A DNA stretch of 64,000 bases from Treponema sp. (GCA_016292805.1 JAEDFM010000004.1:1-64000), one strand, 5' to 3'; positions 53,379-63,989 are shown, counted from the stretch's first letter. Notes: generated by a model not told the origin, from the letters alone. Numbers and translations: made by a program.

Positions 53379-56216
53379 TTATTTCTTTAACATTTCCTTA
53401 ATAAACTGTCCAGTATAGCTTTCCTTGCATTCAGCAACCTGCTCTGGAGTACCTGTTGCTATAATAGTACCACCACGGAAGCCGCCTTCAGGACCAAGGT
53501 CAATAATATAGTCAGACTGGCAGATAACATCCAGGTTATGTTCAATCATTACAACACTGTTTCCCTGATCTACAAGTCGCTGAATTACTGTCATAAGCTG
53601 TTTTACATCTGCAAAATGAAGTCCTGTAGTTGGTTCATCAAGAATGTACAAAGTCTTGCTTGTTGCAGGACGGGCAAGTTCATTTGCCAGTTTTACACGC
53701 TGTGCTTCGCCACCAGAAAGAGTAAGGGCATTCTGACCAAGGGAAATATAACCAAGTCCAACTGCCTGTAAGGTTGCAATTCGTTTATAAATATGAGGAA
53801 TGCCAGCAAAGAAATCGCAGGCTTCGTCAATTGTCATATTTAAAACATCATTAATGGACTTACCCTTGTATTCCACTTCCAGAGTTTCTTTATTAAACCG
53901 TTTACCGTTACAAACTTCACACTGAACGTAAACATCAGGTAAAAAGTTCATTTCAATAATATTTTCACCAGCACCCTGACAGGCTTCACAACGACCACCT
54001 TTTACATTAAAACTAAAGCGGCCCTTCTGATAACCTCTTGCCTTACTTTCAGGTAAGCTGGCATACAAATCACGAATTGAATCAAATACGCCAACATAAG
54101 TTGCAGGATTTGATCTGGGAGAACGGCCAATTGGACTCTGATCAATATTAATTACTTTATCAACAGCTTCAATACCTTCAATAGAATCGCAGGCTCCTAC
54201 CGGATATTCAGTGCGCATTAATTTATTTGAAACAGCAGGATACAATACATCACTCATTAAAGTTGATTTACCAGAGCCAGACACACCGGTAATACAGGTA
54301 AAGCAGCCAAGAGGAATATCAACACTAACATTTTTAAGGTTGTGTTCGTAAACATTTTTAAGAGAAATAAATTTTCCGTTTCCCTTGCGTCGCTGTGCAG
54401 GAATATCCATTTTTAATGTTCCCGCCAGATACTGACCAGTTAAACTTTCCTTTACCTTTGCAACTTCATCTGGGGTTCCGGCAGCCACAACTGTACCACC
54501 ATTAACACCAGCACCTGGCCCCATATCAATAAGATAATCTGCTGTTCGTAAAGTCTGTTCATCGTGTTCAACAACAATTACAGAGTTTCCGTTATCACGC
54601 AAGCTAATTAGAGTATCTATAAGCCGCTGGTTATCTCTCTGATGCAAACCAATACTTGGTTCATCAAGAATATACATTACGCCGCAAAGAGCAGAACCAA
54701 TCTGAGTAGCAAGACGAATTCGTTGAGCTTCGCCACCAGACAAGGTTTCGGCAGCTCGTTCCATAGTCAAATAATCAAGACCAACATCGCGAAGGAATCG
54801 CAAGCGGGCTCTGATTTCTTTTAACACCTGAGCACCAATTGTCAGTTCCGATTCTGTAAATTCAATTTCATCAAAAAACTTAATTGTGTCTGTTACAGAA
54901 AGCTTACATAAATCCCAGATGTTTTTTCCGCCAATAGTAACACCAAGCGCTTCTGGTCTAAGACGATTTCCATGACAACAGGAACATTCAGAAACAGTCA
55001 TAAACTTTTCTTCTATGTTAGTTCTCTGAGATTCTCCCCAAGCTTCCTTGTAACGCCTCTGCATTTCTGCAGCTACACCAATCCATGGACGATTATATTC
55101 AGATACCCCTTCTCCACTGGCTTTCTGATACAACCAGTGCAACTTCTTACCTGGATTTCCCATCCATAAATATTCGTACTGTTTTTCTGTAAGCTTATTT
55201 ACAGGTGTATCAAGAGTAAAACCTGCTTCCTCTGCTACAGCACCAAATACAGATCTGTTCCATTCACTTTCTGGATTAAAGAATGGCAAAGCACCTTCGT
55301 TAAAGCTGAGAGATTTATCTGGAAGAATTTTATTAAAATCCCATTCCATTTTTTCACCAAGCCCCGTACATTCAGGACAGGCACCAAATGGATTATTAAA
55401 TGAAAATAATCTTGGCTGCAAATCAGGAATAGAAATTCCGCAATCTGGACAGGCATTTTTCTGACTAAAGAAAACTTCAACCTCGTCTTCAGAATCAGGA
55501 TCCTTACGAGTTACAATTACAATACCGTTTGCACTCTTAAGTGCAATTTCAATGGAATCTGCAAGACGACTTCGTATATCTTCTGTTTTTTTTATGCGGT
55601 CCACAACAATTTCAATGGTGTGCTTTTTCTGTTTATCCAGTTTAATGTTTTCTTCCAGATCAGCCATTACACCATCAATTCTGGCACGAATAAAACCTGA
55701 TTTTTTTGCATCATCAATAATTTTTTCGTGTTCACCCTTTTTACCGCGGATTACAGGTGCAAGAATCTGCATTTTTGTGCCGTCTGGCCATTTAAGGATT
55801 GTATCGATAATCTGATCTACAGACTGTTCCTGAATTTCACGACCACAGTTAGGACAATGAGGCTTACCAATTCTTGCATAAAGCAGACGGTAAAAATCAT
55901 AAATTTCAGTGATTGTACCAACTGTAGAACGAGGATTTCTATTTGTAGATTTCTGTTCAATTGAAATTGCAGGAGAAAGGCCTTCAATCAAGTCTACATC
56001 AGGCTTATCCATGCGGCCAAGAAACTGGCGGGCATAAGAGGACAAGCTTTCCATATAACGGCGCTGTCCTTCTGCAAATAATGTATCAAAGGCTAAAGAA
56101 GATTTTCCGGAACCCGAAAGCCCCGAAATTACAACTAACTTATTACGAGGGAGCGTAACATCTACATTCTTAAGGTTGTGCTCCCTAGCTCCCTTAATTA
56201 CAATTTTATTTTCCAT
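53379..56216 (-). CDS. uvrA: Excinuclease ABC subunit A
   Basis: 945 aa. Damage-sensing subunit of nucleotide excision repair. Two ABC ATPase halves: Walker [10 protein letters not shown] (residue ~31) and GVSGSGKST (~640); signatures [16 protein letters not shown] and [16 protein letters not shown]; zinc modules [13 protein letters not shown]...CPECTG and CEACQG...CEVCNG. Length is normal. It starts 14 bases after the STAS gene and is 8 bases from lptD. Confidence 0.97.
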   Translation of the reverse strand: MENKIVIKGAREHNLKNVDVTLPRNKLVVISGLSGSGKSSLAFDTLFAEGQRRYMESLSSYARQFLGRMDKPDVDLIEGLSPAISIEQKSTNRNPRSTVGTITEIYDFYRLLYARIGKPHCPNCGREIQEQSVDQIIDTILKWPDGTKMQILAPVIRGKKGEHEKIIDDAKKSGFIRARIDGVMADLEENIKLDKQKKHTIEIVVDRIKKTEDIRSRLADSIEIALKSANGIVIVTRKDPDSEDEVEVFFSQKNACPDCGISIPDLQPRLFSFNNPFGACPECTGLGEKMEWDFNKILPDKSLSFNEGALPFFNPESEWNRSVFGAVAEEAGFTLDTPVNKLTEKQYEYLWMGNPGKKLHWLYQKASGEGVSEYNRPWIGVAAEMQRRYKEAWGESQRTNIEEKFMTVSECSCCHGNRLRPEALGVTIGGKNIWDLCKLSVTDTIKFFDEIEFTESELTIGAQVLKEIRARLRFLRDVGLDYLTMERAAETLSGGEAQRIRLATQIGSALCGVMYILDEPSIGLHQRDNQRLIDTLISLRDNGNSVIVVEHDEQTLRTADYLIDMGPGAGVNGGTVVAAGTPDEVAKVKESLTGQYLAGTLKMDIPAQRRKGNGKFISLKNVYEHNLKNVSVDIPLGCFTCITGVSGSGKSTLMSDVLYPAVSNKLMRTEYPVGACDSIEGIEAVDKVINIDQSPIGRSPRSNPATYVGVFDSIRDLYASLPESKARGYQKGRFSFNVKGGRCEACQGAGENIIEMNFLPDVYVQCEVCNGKRFNKETLEVEYKGKSINDVLNMTIDEACDFFAGIPHIYKRIATLQAVGLGYISLGQNALTLSGGEAQRVKLANELARPATSKTLYILDEPTTGLHFADVKQLMTVIQRLVDQGNSVVMIEHNLDVICQSDYIIDLGPEGGFRGGTIIATGTPEQVAECKESYTGQFIKEMLKK

Positions 56217-56230
56217 GCTTGTATCTGATT

Positions 56231-56788
56231 TTATTCTACAAAAACCGAACCTGTTTCAGAAATATTAATGATAGCCTTACAATTTATACATCTGAAACGA
56301 CCAGCTTTCTGTGCTTTAAGACTCTTTGCACAAGATGGACATGTAACCAGTTTAGGGAAAACTTCGCCGTTACCTGCCACCCCTGCATTCTGAGTAATAT
56401 AACTATAAGCTTCTTCCAAAGTAGGAATGATTTTAAAGAATTGTGTAAAGCCTAATAATTCAATTGTTTCGTAAATATTCTGCTGAACATTTACAAGAAT
56501 AATATTACCATTATTCTGGTGCACAATTTTCAGAAGATTTGTTAAAACTCCAAATCCTGTAGATGCTACACCAGTTATTTTAGAGCAATCCATAATAATA
56601 TTTACAAAGCCACAAGCAATAATCTTATTTACCTGATTTTGAAAGAAAGAAGAATTATATGTATCAATATATCCGGTCAAGGAACAAATACAACCATTTG
56701 GAAGTACATCAATCTTCTGAAGCTTGAATTTTAATACATCATTCTGTTCATCATCAAAACCAGGAACTAAAACATTATTTGAATCCAT
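56231..56788 (-). CDS. STAS-domain protein with C-terminal zinc ribbon
   Basis: 185 aa from the ATG at 56788 (AAGGGGG upstream). Residues 25-120 form a STAS domain of anti-anti-sigma type; the phosphorylatable serine region reads [20 protein letters not shown], with serine in the expected place. A zinc ribbon follows near residue 145 ([20 protein letters not shown], then C). The fusion is unusual compared with simple SpoIIAA-type proteins. No anti-sigma kinase is nearby. It lies between guaB and uvrA on the same strand. Confidence 0.78.
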   Translation of the reverse strand: MDSNNVLVPGFDDEQNDVLKFKLQKIDVLPNGCICSLTGYIDTYNSSFFQNQVNKIIACGFVNIIMDCSKITGVASTGFGVLTNLLKIVHQNNGNIILVNVQQNIYETIELLGFTQFFKIIPTLEEAYSYITQNAGVAGNGEVFPKLVTCPSCAKSLKAQKAGRFRCINCKAIINISETGSVFVE

Positions 56789-56846
56789 ATTATCCCCCTT
56801 CTGCAAAAACTATGGATAGCTCTCAACTTTTTTATAATATGAATTT

Positions 56847-58352
56847 CTAATTAGCTTTAATGCTGTTTTTTACGATTACGTCGTGAGCACCACCTTCGCG
56901 GATAGATGCAGCACTTACCATTGTAATTTTAGCATTTTTCTGTAAATCCGGAATATTTACAACACCACAGTTACACATAGCATGAATTACCTTGCTTGTT
57001 GTAAGAGTTACGTTATCGTGGAGTGAACCAGCATATGGAACATAAGAATCTACACCTTCTTCAAAGGCCATTCCTTTCTTTCCACCTAAGTCATAGCGCT
57101 GCCAGTTGCGGGCACGGTTAGAACCTTCACCCCAGTATTCTTTTACATAAGTACCATTAACAATAAGTTTGTTTGTTGGAGATTCATCAAAACGAGCAAA
57201 GTAACGGCCAAGCATTACAAAGTCTGCACCCATAGCCAAAGCCAGTGTTACATGATGATCATAAACAATACCACCGTCAGAACAGATAGGAATATAAATA
57301 CCTGTTTTTTCGTAATAAGCATCGCGAGCCTTTGCAACTTCAATAGTAGCAGTAGCCTGACCACGACCAATACCCTTCTGTTCACGAGTAATACAGATTG
57401 AACCACCACCAATACCAATCTTAACAAAGTCAGCACCAGCATCTGCAAGGAAGTTGAAACCATCAGCATCAACAACATTACCAGCACCAACCTTTGCATT
57501 TGGCCATTTAGCGTGAATATCCTGCAAAGCACGACGCTGCCATTCTGTAAATCCTTCTGATGAATCTAAAGTCATTACATCAACACCAGCTTTAAGCAAA
57601 GCAGGAACTCGTTCCATATAGTCGCGGGTATTAATACCAGCACCTACGATATAGCGTTTCTTTGAATCAAGAAGTTCAAGTGGATGCTCCTGGTGGCTTG
57701 CAGCATCCTTACGGAATACAAAGCTTACAAGTTTGCCATTTCCATCTACTACTGGAAGCTGATTGATTTTATTCTTCCAGATAATATCGTTTGCTTCTTC
57801 AAGAGTAATACCATCTTTTGCCATAACAAGTTTAGCAAGTGGTGTCATATATTCTTCAACTTTCGCATCTGGTGCACAGTGATTAATACGGAAATCGCGG
57901 TCTGTAATAATTCCAAGAAGTTTTCCGTTAGCTGTACCGTCTTCTGTAACAGCTACTGTTGAATGACCAGTATGTTCAATTGCTTCTACAAGTTCTGTAA
58001 GAGTCTGATCAGGTCTGATATTTGTATCAGATGATACGAATCCGGCTTTATAAGCCTTTACACGAGCAACCATGGCAGCCTGATTTTCAATTGTCTGAGA
58101 ACCATAAATAAAGGAAATTCCACCTTCCTTAGCAAGTGCAACTGCAAGCTTATCATCAGAAACAGCCTGCATTACAGCAGAAGTCATTGGAATATTCATT
58201 GTAAGAGGACATTTTTCTCCAGCCTTTTTGTTATAACGAACTACAGGTGTCTGCAATGAAACATTAGCAGGAATACAATCTGGACCTGTATAACCAGGAA
58301 CTAAAAGGTATTCATCAAATGTGTGAGATGGTTCTTCAAAAATGTAAGCCAT
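56847..58352 (-). CDS. guaB: IMP dehydrogenase
   Basis: 501 aa. It oxidises IMP to XMP with NAD, the first step to GMP. The active-site loop is [20 protein letters not shown], with the catalytic cysteine and an ICIT variant of the usual ICTT. Two CBS domains fall at about 100-225 ([40 protein letters not shown]). AAGGAG precedes the ATG after a 12-base gap, next to a small hairpin. It is divergent from purA, which takes IMP to the AMP branch. Confidence 0.95.
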   Translation of the reverse strand: MAYIFEEPSHTFDEYLLVPGYTGPDCIPANVSLQTPVVRYNKKAGEKCPLTMNIPMTSAVMQAVSDDKLAVALAKEGGISFIYGSQTIENQAAMVARVKAYKAGFVSSDTNIRPDQTLTELVEAIEHTGHSTVAVTEDGTANGKLLGIITDRDFRINHCAPDAKVEEYMTPLAKLVMAKDGITLEEANDIIWKNKINQLPVVDGNGKLVSFVFRKDAASHQEHPLELLDSKKRYIVGAGINTRDYMERVPALLKAGVDVMTLDSSEGFTEWQRRALQDIHAKWPNAKVGAGNVVDADGFNFLADAGADFVKIGIGGGSICITREQKGIGRGQATATIEVAKARDAYYEKTGIYIPICSDGGIVYDHHVTLALAMGADFVMLGRYFARFDESPTNKLIVNGTYVKEYWGEGSNRARNWQRYDLGGKKGMAFEEGVDSYVPYAGSLHDNVTLTTSKVIHAMCNCGVVNIPDLQKNAKITMVSAASIREGGAHDVIVKNSIKAN

Positions 58353-58369
58353 AGTGGTTGTGTGCTCCT

Positions 58370-58390
58370 TAGGACAATTCTTTAGTCCTA
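58370..58390 (-). promoter_or_regulatory. Hairpin abutting the guaB Shine-Dalgarno
   Basis: TAGGAC and GTCCTA pair around a 9-base loop; on the minus strand the second arm runs straight into AAGGAG. It could tune access of ribosomes to guaB. Confidence 0.4.
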
Positions 58391-58466
58391 TTTTTAGTTA
58401 ATAAAGTATAATATTAACAACTAATTATAATCATTTTTGCGGTTTTATACAATCGTAACTATCTAT

Positions 58467-58482
58467 AACAAATCGATTTGTT
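58467..58482. promoter_or_regulatory. Perfect 16-bp palindrome, candidate purine operator
   Basis: AACAAATCGATTTGTT is self-complementary with a central CG, the layout of LacI/PurR-family operators. It lies midway between divergent guaB and purA. No regulator gene for it is visible in the window. Confidence 0.5.
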
Positions 58483-58578
58483 CCAAAACAGTTTCTTGAA
58501 TTATTTAATTACAAAGATATATCCAAGATAAAATCGAAAAACACCTTTAGAATTTCTATTCTTAATAATAGATAAGAA

Positions 58579-58607
58579 TTGTTTAACCCTTCTATTTCTG
58601 ATATTAT
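58579..58607 (+). promoter_or_regulatory. purA promoter
   Basis: TTGTTT (58579-58584), 17 bases, TATTAT (58602-58607). Transcription would begin near 58614, the first base of the leader's first hairpin. Confidence 0.6.
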
Positions 58608-58613
58608 CTATAT

Positions 58614-58717
58614 GTAAAAACACCTTGCGATGATTCAGCGAGTGCTTTTACACTTAGAATATATCTAATTCTAAAAACATTATCTTTTATATCCGCGATG
58701 ATTCTGCGGAAAGGAAG
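58614..58717 (+). ncRNA. Candidate cis-regulatory RNA: tandem same-loop hairpins in the purA leader
   Basis: Three hairpins fill the leader. Hairpin A (58614-58651) has a long stem with one mismatch and one bulge and loop GATGATTCA (58629-58637). Hairpin B (58654-58674) is TTAGAAT/ATTCTAA with a 7-base loop. Hairpin C (58692-58710) is TCCGC/GCGGA with loop GATGATTCT (58697-58705) and runs directly into the AAGGAAG Shine-Dalgarno. A and C share GCGATGATTC-W-GCG although the outer stem bases differ, so the loop sequence rather than the stem is repeated. I know no described family with this pattern. Confidence 0.5.
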
Positions 58718-58722
58718 TAACC

Positions 58723-59946
58723 ATGAACATTGTAGTTATGGGTGCCCAGTGGGGCGATGAAGGTAAAGGTAAAATCGTTGATTACCTTGCTCAGGATGCA
58801 AAATACGTTGTTCGCTTTGCCGGCGGTGCTAATGCAGGTCACACAATTGTAGTTGATGGAAAGAAATATGCTCTCCACCAGGTTCCAAGTGGAATCCTCT
58901 ATCCGGAAAAAACAGTTTTCCTTGGTTCAGGTATGGTAATTGATCCTGAAGCTCTCTTCAAAGAACTTCAGATGCTTAAAGACAACGGTGTAAACTGGGA
59001 AGGTCGTATTTTTATCTCTGACCGTGCTCACCTTACATTACCAGGCTACCGCCAGATGGATAAAGACCGGGACGCAGCTCGTAAACGCCCAATCGGTACA
59101 ACAGGCCGTGGTATTGGTACAACTTATTCAATGAAATCAGAACGTGATGGTATCCGTGTTGCTGACCTTGACTGGGAAGAAAAATGGAATGACCTTGACG
59201 ATGCAGATAAAGAATTCCTAAATCAGTACAAGGACCAGCTTATTGGTATGCGTGTAAATCTTGCAGCTAAAATGTATGAATACCGCAACGAAAACATTCT
59301 TTTTGAAGGTGCACAGGGTGCTATGCTTGATATTGATTCAGGTACATATCCATATGTATCTTCAGGTGCTTCTGGTTCTTACGGTGCTTCTTCTGGTTCA
59401 GGAATTGGTCCTAAAGCTTTGGACAAAATCTACGGTGTATTCAAGGCTTATGAAACACGCGTAGGTAACGGTCCTATGCCATCAGAATTCGATGCAGAAA
59501 CAGAAGGCGAACTTTGCGACTATGTACGCAATACAGGTAACGAATTTGGTGTTACAACAGGTCGTCCACGCCGCTGTGGTTACCTTGACTTGGTAGCTCT
59601 CCGCTATGCTTGTCATGTAAACTCAATCGACAACCTGGTTCTTACTCACCTTGATATTTATGATGACATGAACGAAATTGAAGCTTGTGTTGCATATAAC
59701 ATTGATGGAAAAATCGTAACTGACTTCCCAGCTTCTATTCCTGATTTGAACAAGGCTAAACCTGTTCTTCAGAAATTCAAGGGATGGAAAGAAGACATTA
59801 CAAAATGTACATCATATAAGAAGCTTCCAAAAGCAGCTAAAGAATATGTTGAATTCATCGAAGACTTTACAGGAACAAAAGTTGGTATCGTTTCTGTAGG
59901 TGCAGATAGAAATCAGACATTCATCCGCGATAAAATTTGGCGTTAA
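58723..59946 (+). CDS. purA: Adenylosuccinate synthetase
   Basis: 407 aa. It joins IMP and aspartate using GTP, the first committed step to AMP. The GTP/IMP loop GDEGKGK is at residues 11-17; GTTGRGIGTTY, VGNGPMPSE and TTGRPRRCGYLDL are intact. It is about 20 residues shorter than E. coli PurA, mainly in the helical insert around residues 150-180. AAGGAAG precedes the ATG. Divergent from guaB, with a structured leader. Confidence 0.97.
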   Translation: MNIVVMGAQWGDEGKGKIVDYLAQDAKYVVRFAGGANAGHTIVVDGKKYALHQVPSGILYPEKTVFLGSGMVIDPEALFKELQMLKDNGVNWEGRIFISDRAHLTLPGYRQMDKDRDAARKRPIGTTGRGIGTTYSMKSERDGIRVADLDWEEKWNDLDDADKEFLNQYKDQLIGMRVNLAAKMYEYRNENILFEGAQGAMLDIDSGTYPYVSSGASGSYGASSGSGIGPKALDKIYGVFKAYETRVGNGPMPSEFDAETEGELCDYVRNTGNEFGVTTGRPRRCGYLDLVALRYACHVNSIDNLVLTHLDIYDDMNEIEACVAYNIDGKIVTDFPASIPDLNKAKPVLQKFKGWKEDITKCTSYKKLPKAAKEYVEFIEDFTGTKVGIVSVGADRNQTFIRDKIWR

Positions 59947-60010
59947 TCCGCTGCGCGAAGCAGCTGCCTCTTAACGGGGACCGTCTGTGGCGGCTCATAG
60001 CACCAGACGG
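59941..60010. repeat. GC-rich double-hairpin after purA
   Basis: CGTTAA/TTAACG (59941-59946 with 59971-59976) encloses GCTGC-GCGAA-GCAGC (59950-59964), so the purA stop lies inside the stem. A second hairpin pairs CCGTCTG (59981-59987) with CAGACGG (60004-60010). Confidence 0.55.
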
Positions 60011-60038
60011 AAAATGTTTGCATTTTTAATTTTTGTTA

Positions 60039-60126
60039 AGCACACGGATTTGTATTTTTCTACGAAAAAATTACTTTATTTAAAAGTGGTTTACCTGGAA
60101 AATCAAAAGTCCGTGTGCTATTTTTT
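60039..60126 (+). terminator. Large-loop terminator or attenuator before the CapA-like gene
   Basis: AGCACACGGA (60039-60048) pairs with TCCGTGTGCT (60110-60119) across a 61-base loop, followed at once by TATTTTTT and then by the AGGA of the next gene. It can end purA transcripts, but its closeness to the next start also fits attenuation. Confidence 0.6.
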
Positions 60127-60137
60127 AGGATTACACA

Positions 60138-61358
60138 GTGAAAAAAAATTATTTATTGACATTTTTATCTTTTCTTTTCTTTTTCACTGCCTGTCAGTCC
60201 ACAAAGGCCGACTTAAACAATAAAGTCACATCCCCTATTCTACCGAAAGCCCCAGCACAAAAAATCCAGGATGAAAAAACAAGCAAGTCTCAACTGAACC
60301 TGCTTTTTGCAGGTGATATTATGGCTCATTCTGTAAACTACAATGTGCGTAACTATAACAAAATCTGGGAAAGCATTTCAGAAACGGTTCTTTCTGCAGA
60401 TCTGGCTTTTGGAAACATTGAATCCCCTGTAGATACTACAAAAGAAGCCAGCTCATATCCTCAATTTAATATGACAAAAAAATATCTGCAGGCAGCTATA
60501 GATTCTGGCTTCGATGTATTTTCTCTTTGCAATAATCATACTAATGACTGGTTTTTAGAAGGAATAAAAGAAACTGTAAAAACTACAAATGAACTTACAG
60601 AAGACGAGCTTAAAGAAGGCCATCACATATATTTTTCTGGGGTAAAAAATAAACCAGAGGATGAATACACATGGAACTACATTGAACGCAACGGCTGGAA
60701 AATAATATTTCTTCCAATAACTGAACTTTTAAACCGCAACGATGCAGCTTCCTATATCAACTTTGTAAAACCAAAAGAAGCAGACAGAACAAAGCTTAAA
60801 AATTTCATTAAAAAACTGAATAATGAATATCCTAACGATTTGTTCATTCTATCGGTTCACACAGCAGAACCAGAATATGTACGGGCTGTAACTCAGGAAC
60901 AGGAAGATTTTTACAAAGAGCTGCTGGATTGCGGAGTTGATGTTCTTTGGGCAAACCATGCTCACATTATTAAAGACCGAAAATATATTTTCAATGTAGA
61001 AAATAATACTCAGAAGGTAATTATGTACGCCAATGGAAATACTATCAGTGGACAGCGCACAAAACCTGACTTTGTTGCAAAAACACCAGCCACCGAAAGA
61101 GATAATACAGGCGACGGTCTAATGGTACAGATTACTTTTACAAAAGACACAAAAGGCAAAAAAGCCCATATTACTAAAGCAGAAAACATTTTCATTACCA
61201 CATATATTAATTCAGCCTGGGAGTTTGTTATAAAACCTATGAATCAAGCTTTCATCGATTATCTTTATGAAGTAAAAAGAGATGATTGGGCTAATTACAT
61301 AGAAAAACGTATGAAAATTAACAATACCTATACAAAGGATTTATTAGAATGGCAATAG
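60138..61358 (+). CDS. CapA-like lipoprotein
   Basis: 406 aa from a GTG with AGGA eight bases upstream. Signal MKKNYLLTFLSFLFFFTA then the lipid-bearing cysteine. The CapA/PgsA metallophosphatase-like fold is shown by LLFAGDIMAHSVNY, LAFGNIESPV, SLCNNHTNDW and VLWANHAHIIKDRKYI. Members act in poly-gamma-glutamate export or release in Bacillus, but most Gram-negative members have no proven substrate. It overlaps the start of the helicase gene by 10 bases. Confidence 0.85.
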   Translation: MKKNYLLTFLSFLFFFTACQSTKADLNNKVTSPILPKAPAQKIQDEKTSKSQLNLLFAGDIMAHSVNYNVRNYNKIWESISETVLSADLAFGNIESPVDTTKEASSYPQFNMTKKYLQAAIDSGFDVFSLCNNHTNDWFLEGIKETVKTTNELTEDELKEGHHIYFSGVKNKPEDEYTWNYIERNGWKIIFLPITELLNRNDAASYINFVKPKEADRTKLKNFIKKLNNEYPNDLFILSVHTAEPEYVRAVTQEQEDFYKELLDCGVDVLWANHAHIIKDRKYIFNVENNTQKVIMYANGNTISGQRTKPDFVAKTPATERDNTGDGLMVQITFTKDTKGKKAHITKAENIFITTYINSAWEFVIKPMNQAFIDYLYEVKRDDWANYIEKRMKINNTYTKDLLEWQ

Positions 61359-63940
61359 ACTATAAAAATTTACCAGTATATGCACAAAAACAGAAAATAT
61401 TGGACTGTCTGGAATCAAATCAGGTTGTAATTGTAGAAAGTCCTACTGGTTCCGGTAAAACAACTCAGATTCCTGTAATTTTATACGAAGCTGGTTATGC
61501 TACAAACGGTATAATTGGTGTAACTCAGCCACGCCGTATTGCAGCACTTTCTGTAAGCGAATTTATTTCAAAGCAGATGGATACACCATATCCCGGCCTT
61601 GTTGGTTACAAAATGCGTTTTGAAGATGTAACCAGTAAAGACACCAGAATCAAAATTATGACAGATGGTATTTTGTTGCAGGAAATGAAGCTTGATCCAT
61701 GGCTTTCAAAATACTCAGTTTTAATGATTGACGAAGCTCACGAACGCAGCCTGAACATTGACTTTGTACTTGGCCTTGTAAAACGAGTTTTACAGGAACG
61801 AAAAGACTTCCATGTAATTGTAAGCTCAGCAACAATGAATACTCAGGTTTTCAGCGAATACTTTGGCGGTGCTCCAATCGTTTCTATTGATACTGTAACT
61901 TATCCAGTAAGCCTTATTTATGACCCAATTAAAGGTGGCTCAACAACAACTACAGAAGCAGGCTGCGACCAGATTCTTTCAAAAATCTGCAACACAATAG
62001 ACCGTGTATTAGATAATGATGAAGATGATGGAGGCATTCTTGTTTTCCTTCCTGGCGAAAAGATTATTAAAGACTGCGTAGACAGACTCTATCACGCACC
62101 ATTTTCCAGAAAGCTTCATATTCTGCCGCTGTATGGCCGTCTTCCAAAAGAACAGCAGGAGCTTGTATTTGATCCAGCACCAGAAGGAAAACGCAAGGTT
62201 GTAATTTCAACAAATATTGCAGAAACCTCTGTTACTATCAGTGATATAACTACTGTAATTGATTCTGGATTATGTAAGCTTAATTTTTACAGTCCAAGAA
62301 CCTTTACTTCATCTCTTATTGAATCTACAGTTTCAAAAGCCAGCTGTAACCAGCGAAAAGGACGAGCAGGACGAACCCACGAAGGTACCTGTTACCGCCT
62401 TTATTCCCGACAGGATTTTGAATCCCGTCCATTATACACAACAGAAGAAATTTACCGCACAGACTTAAGTGAAGTTGTTCTACAGATGGCTGATTTAGGC
62501 ATCACTGACTTCTACGGGTTTGACTTTATCTCTAATCCGGGCAAGGAGGGAATTATAGGTGCCGTTGAAACATTAAAAATGCTGGGGGCACTTGAAGATG
62601 ACAACTATCTTTCATCTATCGGTAAAATGATGTGCCGCTTCCCTCTTGAACCAAGAATCAGCCGTATTATTGTAGAAGCAATAATGCGTTTCCCAGATGT
62701 ACTTGATAAAACCCTTATTGCAGCTTCATTCCTTAGTGCAAACTCTCCATTTGTTTTACCACTTAACGAAGAAATGGAAGCCAGAAAAGCACACCACCGT
62801 TTCCGGGATATGACTGGAGACTTTGGTACATATCTGAATCTTTTCCACGCTTATAAACAGACAGACAACAGAGAAAAATTCTGTAAAAAGAATTATCTTG
62901 ATGAACGGGTAATGGCGGAAATTGAAAACATTAACTTCCAGCTTACAGAAATTGTAAACGAAAAAATGGGGATTCCTGTTATGGAAGGTAAAGGCAGCAT
63001 GCAGGATTATTTGTGCTGTATTGCAGCAGGTATGATTCAGTTTGTTTGTATACGTAATGGTCGTGAAAGTTACCGATCCATTACAGCAGATCATATCTGC
63101 ATTCATCCAGGTTCTGTTATGTTCCGTCAGGATCCATTATTTATTGTTGCAGGTGAAATTGTAAAAACCTCCCGTATTTTTGCAATGAGTGTTTCGCCAC
63201 TTACAAAACCAATGCTTGATATTATCAATCCAGCTTTACATGAACGATTATTAGCCTGCAAACACAATAAAGCTACAGAACCTTCTTTCAAGAAAACAGA
63301 AATTGTTCGCAAGGACGGTAAAAAATCTAAAGCAGAAAAGAAATTTGACCGTGAACAGAAAGCCCTTTCAGAAGAAGCAGAAGCAAATGCTCTGTCTCTT
63401 GGAGAATTTCTTTTTGAAACAAAGAAAATTAAAGGCAAAAAGACAGCTATTCTTCCATTAGACTATTTCCGTTTAGCAATTCTTCAGGAAAAAGATAAAG
63501 CAAAACTTAATGCCTGTGGAAATTTAAAAGGCCAGATTATAACAAAAGATCACGGAACAATGATGGATGGCGAAAAAATGTCATTAATCATCAATACAAT
63601 TAAAAACCTGGATCTTACGCCTATTTCTGAGAAAAAATGGAACCGTCATTTGAATGCAAATATAAATGATCCTGTTGGAAAAGAAAGTCTTATAGATTCT
63701 TTAGATTGGATAATGCGTACTGCTATGGCTAAACAGAAGAACAAAGAATATGGTTTTATAACATTATTCACCGACAGCCACGGAAATTACTGGTACAAAG
63801 TTTCCAGAGGCTTTTCTACAGCAGTAACAGAAACTCATTCTTCATTAGAAAACTTAATTGAAGAAAATATAGATTTTTCTGAAGAAGAAAAAAAGAAAAT
63901 CAGTGAAAAGCTCAGAGAAATAAATAAACTATATGAATAA
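61349..63940 (+). CDS. hrpA: HrpA-type DEAH-box RNA helicase
   Basis: 863 aa. Helicase motifs: ESPTGSGKTTQIP (I), MIDEAHERSLNID (DEAH, II), VSSATMN (III), ISTNIAETSVTISDI (V) and NQRKGRAGRTHEG (VI). The HA2/OB region follows, but the long C-terminal extension of E. coli HrpA (about 1300 aa) is absent, and a lysine-rich stretch lies at about 640-700. A role in RNA or ribosome rescue is inferred from the family. The protein resembles shorter HrpA/HrpB-like helicases; HrpA is the better match by motif. Confidence 0.85.
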   Translation: MAIDYKNLPVYAQKQKILDCLESNQVVIVESPTGSGKTTQIPVILYEAGYATNGIIGVTQPRRIAALSVSEFISKQMDTPYPGLVGYKMRFEDVTSKDTRIKIMTDGILLQEMKLDPWLSKYSVLMIDEAHERSLNIDFVLGLVKRVLQERKDFHVIVSSATMNTQVFSEYFGGAPIVSIDTVTYPVSLIYDPIKGGSTTTTEAGCDQILSKICNTIDRVLDNDEDDGGILVFLPGEKIIKDCVDRLYHAPFSRKLHILPLYGRLPKEQQELVFDPAPEGKRKVVISTNIAETSVTISDITTVIDSGLCKLNFYSPRTFTSSLIESTVSKASCNQRKGRAGRTHEGTCYRLYSRQDFESRPLYTTEEIYRTDLSEVVLQMADLGITDFYGFDFISNPGKEGIIGAVETLKMLGALEDDNYLSSIGKMMCRFPLEPRISRIIVEAIMRFPDVLDKTLIAASFLSANSPFVLPLNEEMEARKAHHRFRDMTGDFGTYLNLFHAYKQTDNREKFCKKNYLDERVMAEIENINFQLTEIVNEKMGIPVMEGKGSMQDYLCCIAAGMIQFVCIRNGRESYRSITADHICIHPGSVMFRQDPLFIVAGEIVKTSRIFAMSVSPLTKPMLDIINPALHERLLACKHNKATEPSFKKTEIVRKDGKKSKAEKKFDREQKALSEEAEANALSLGEFLFETKKIKGKKTAILPLDYFRLAILQEKDKAKLNACGNLKGQIITKDHGTMMDGEKMSLIINTIKNLDLTPISEKKWNRHLNANINDPVGKESLIDSLDWIMRTAMAKQKNKEYGFITLFTDSHGNYWYKVSRGFSTAVTETHSSLENLIEENIDFSEEEKKKISEKLREINKLYE

Positions 63941-63946
63941 AATAAA

Positions 63947-63989
63947 AGGGATGTCTAAAAAGTAATCAAAACTTCTTTTAGACATCCCT
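63947..63989 (+). terminator. Terminator after the helicase gene
   Basis: A 14-bp perfect stem (63947-63960 with 63976-63989) lies 6 bases after the stop, followed by TATCTCTATTTT. It shares the GGG-TGTCTA...AGACA-CCC pattern with the terminator at 757-806. Confidence 0.85.

Noticed and set aside
58631..58720. Upstream open frames beginning ATGATTCAGCG and ATGATTCTGCG in the purA leader
   Set aside because: No Shine-Dalgarno; the repeated bases are better explained by the shared hairpin loops, though leader-peptide control is not formally excluded.
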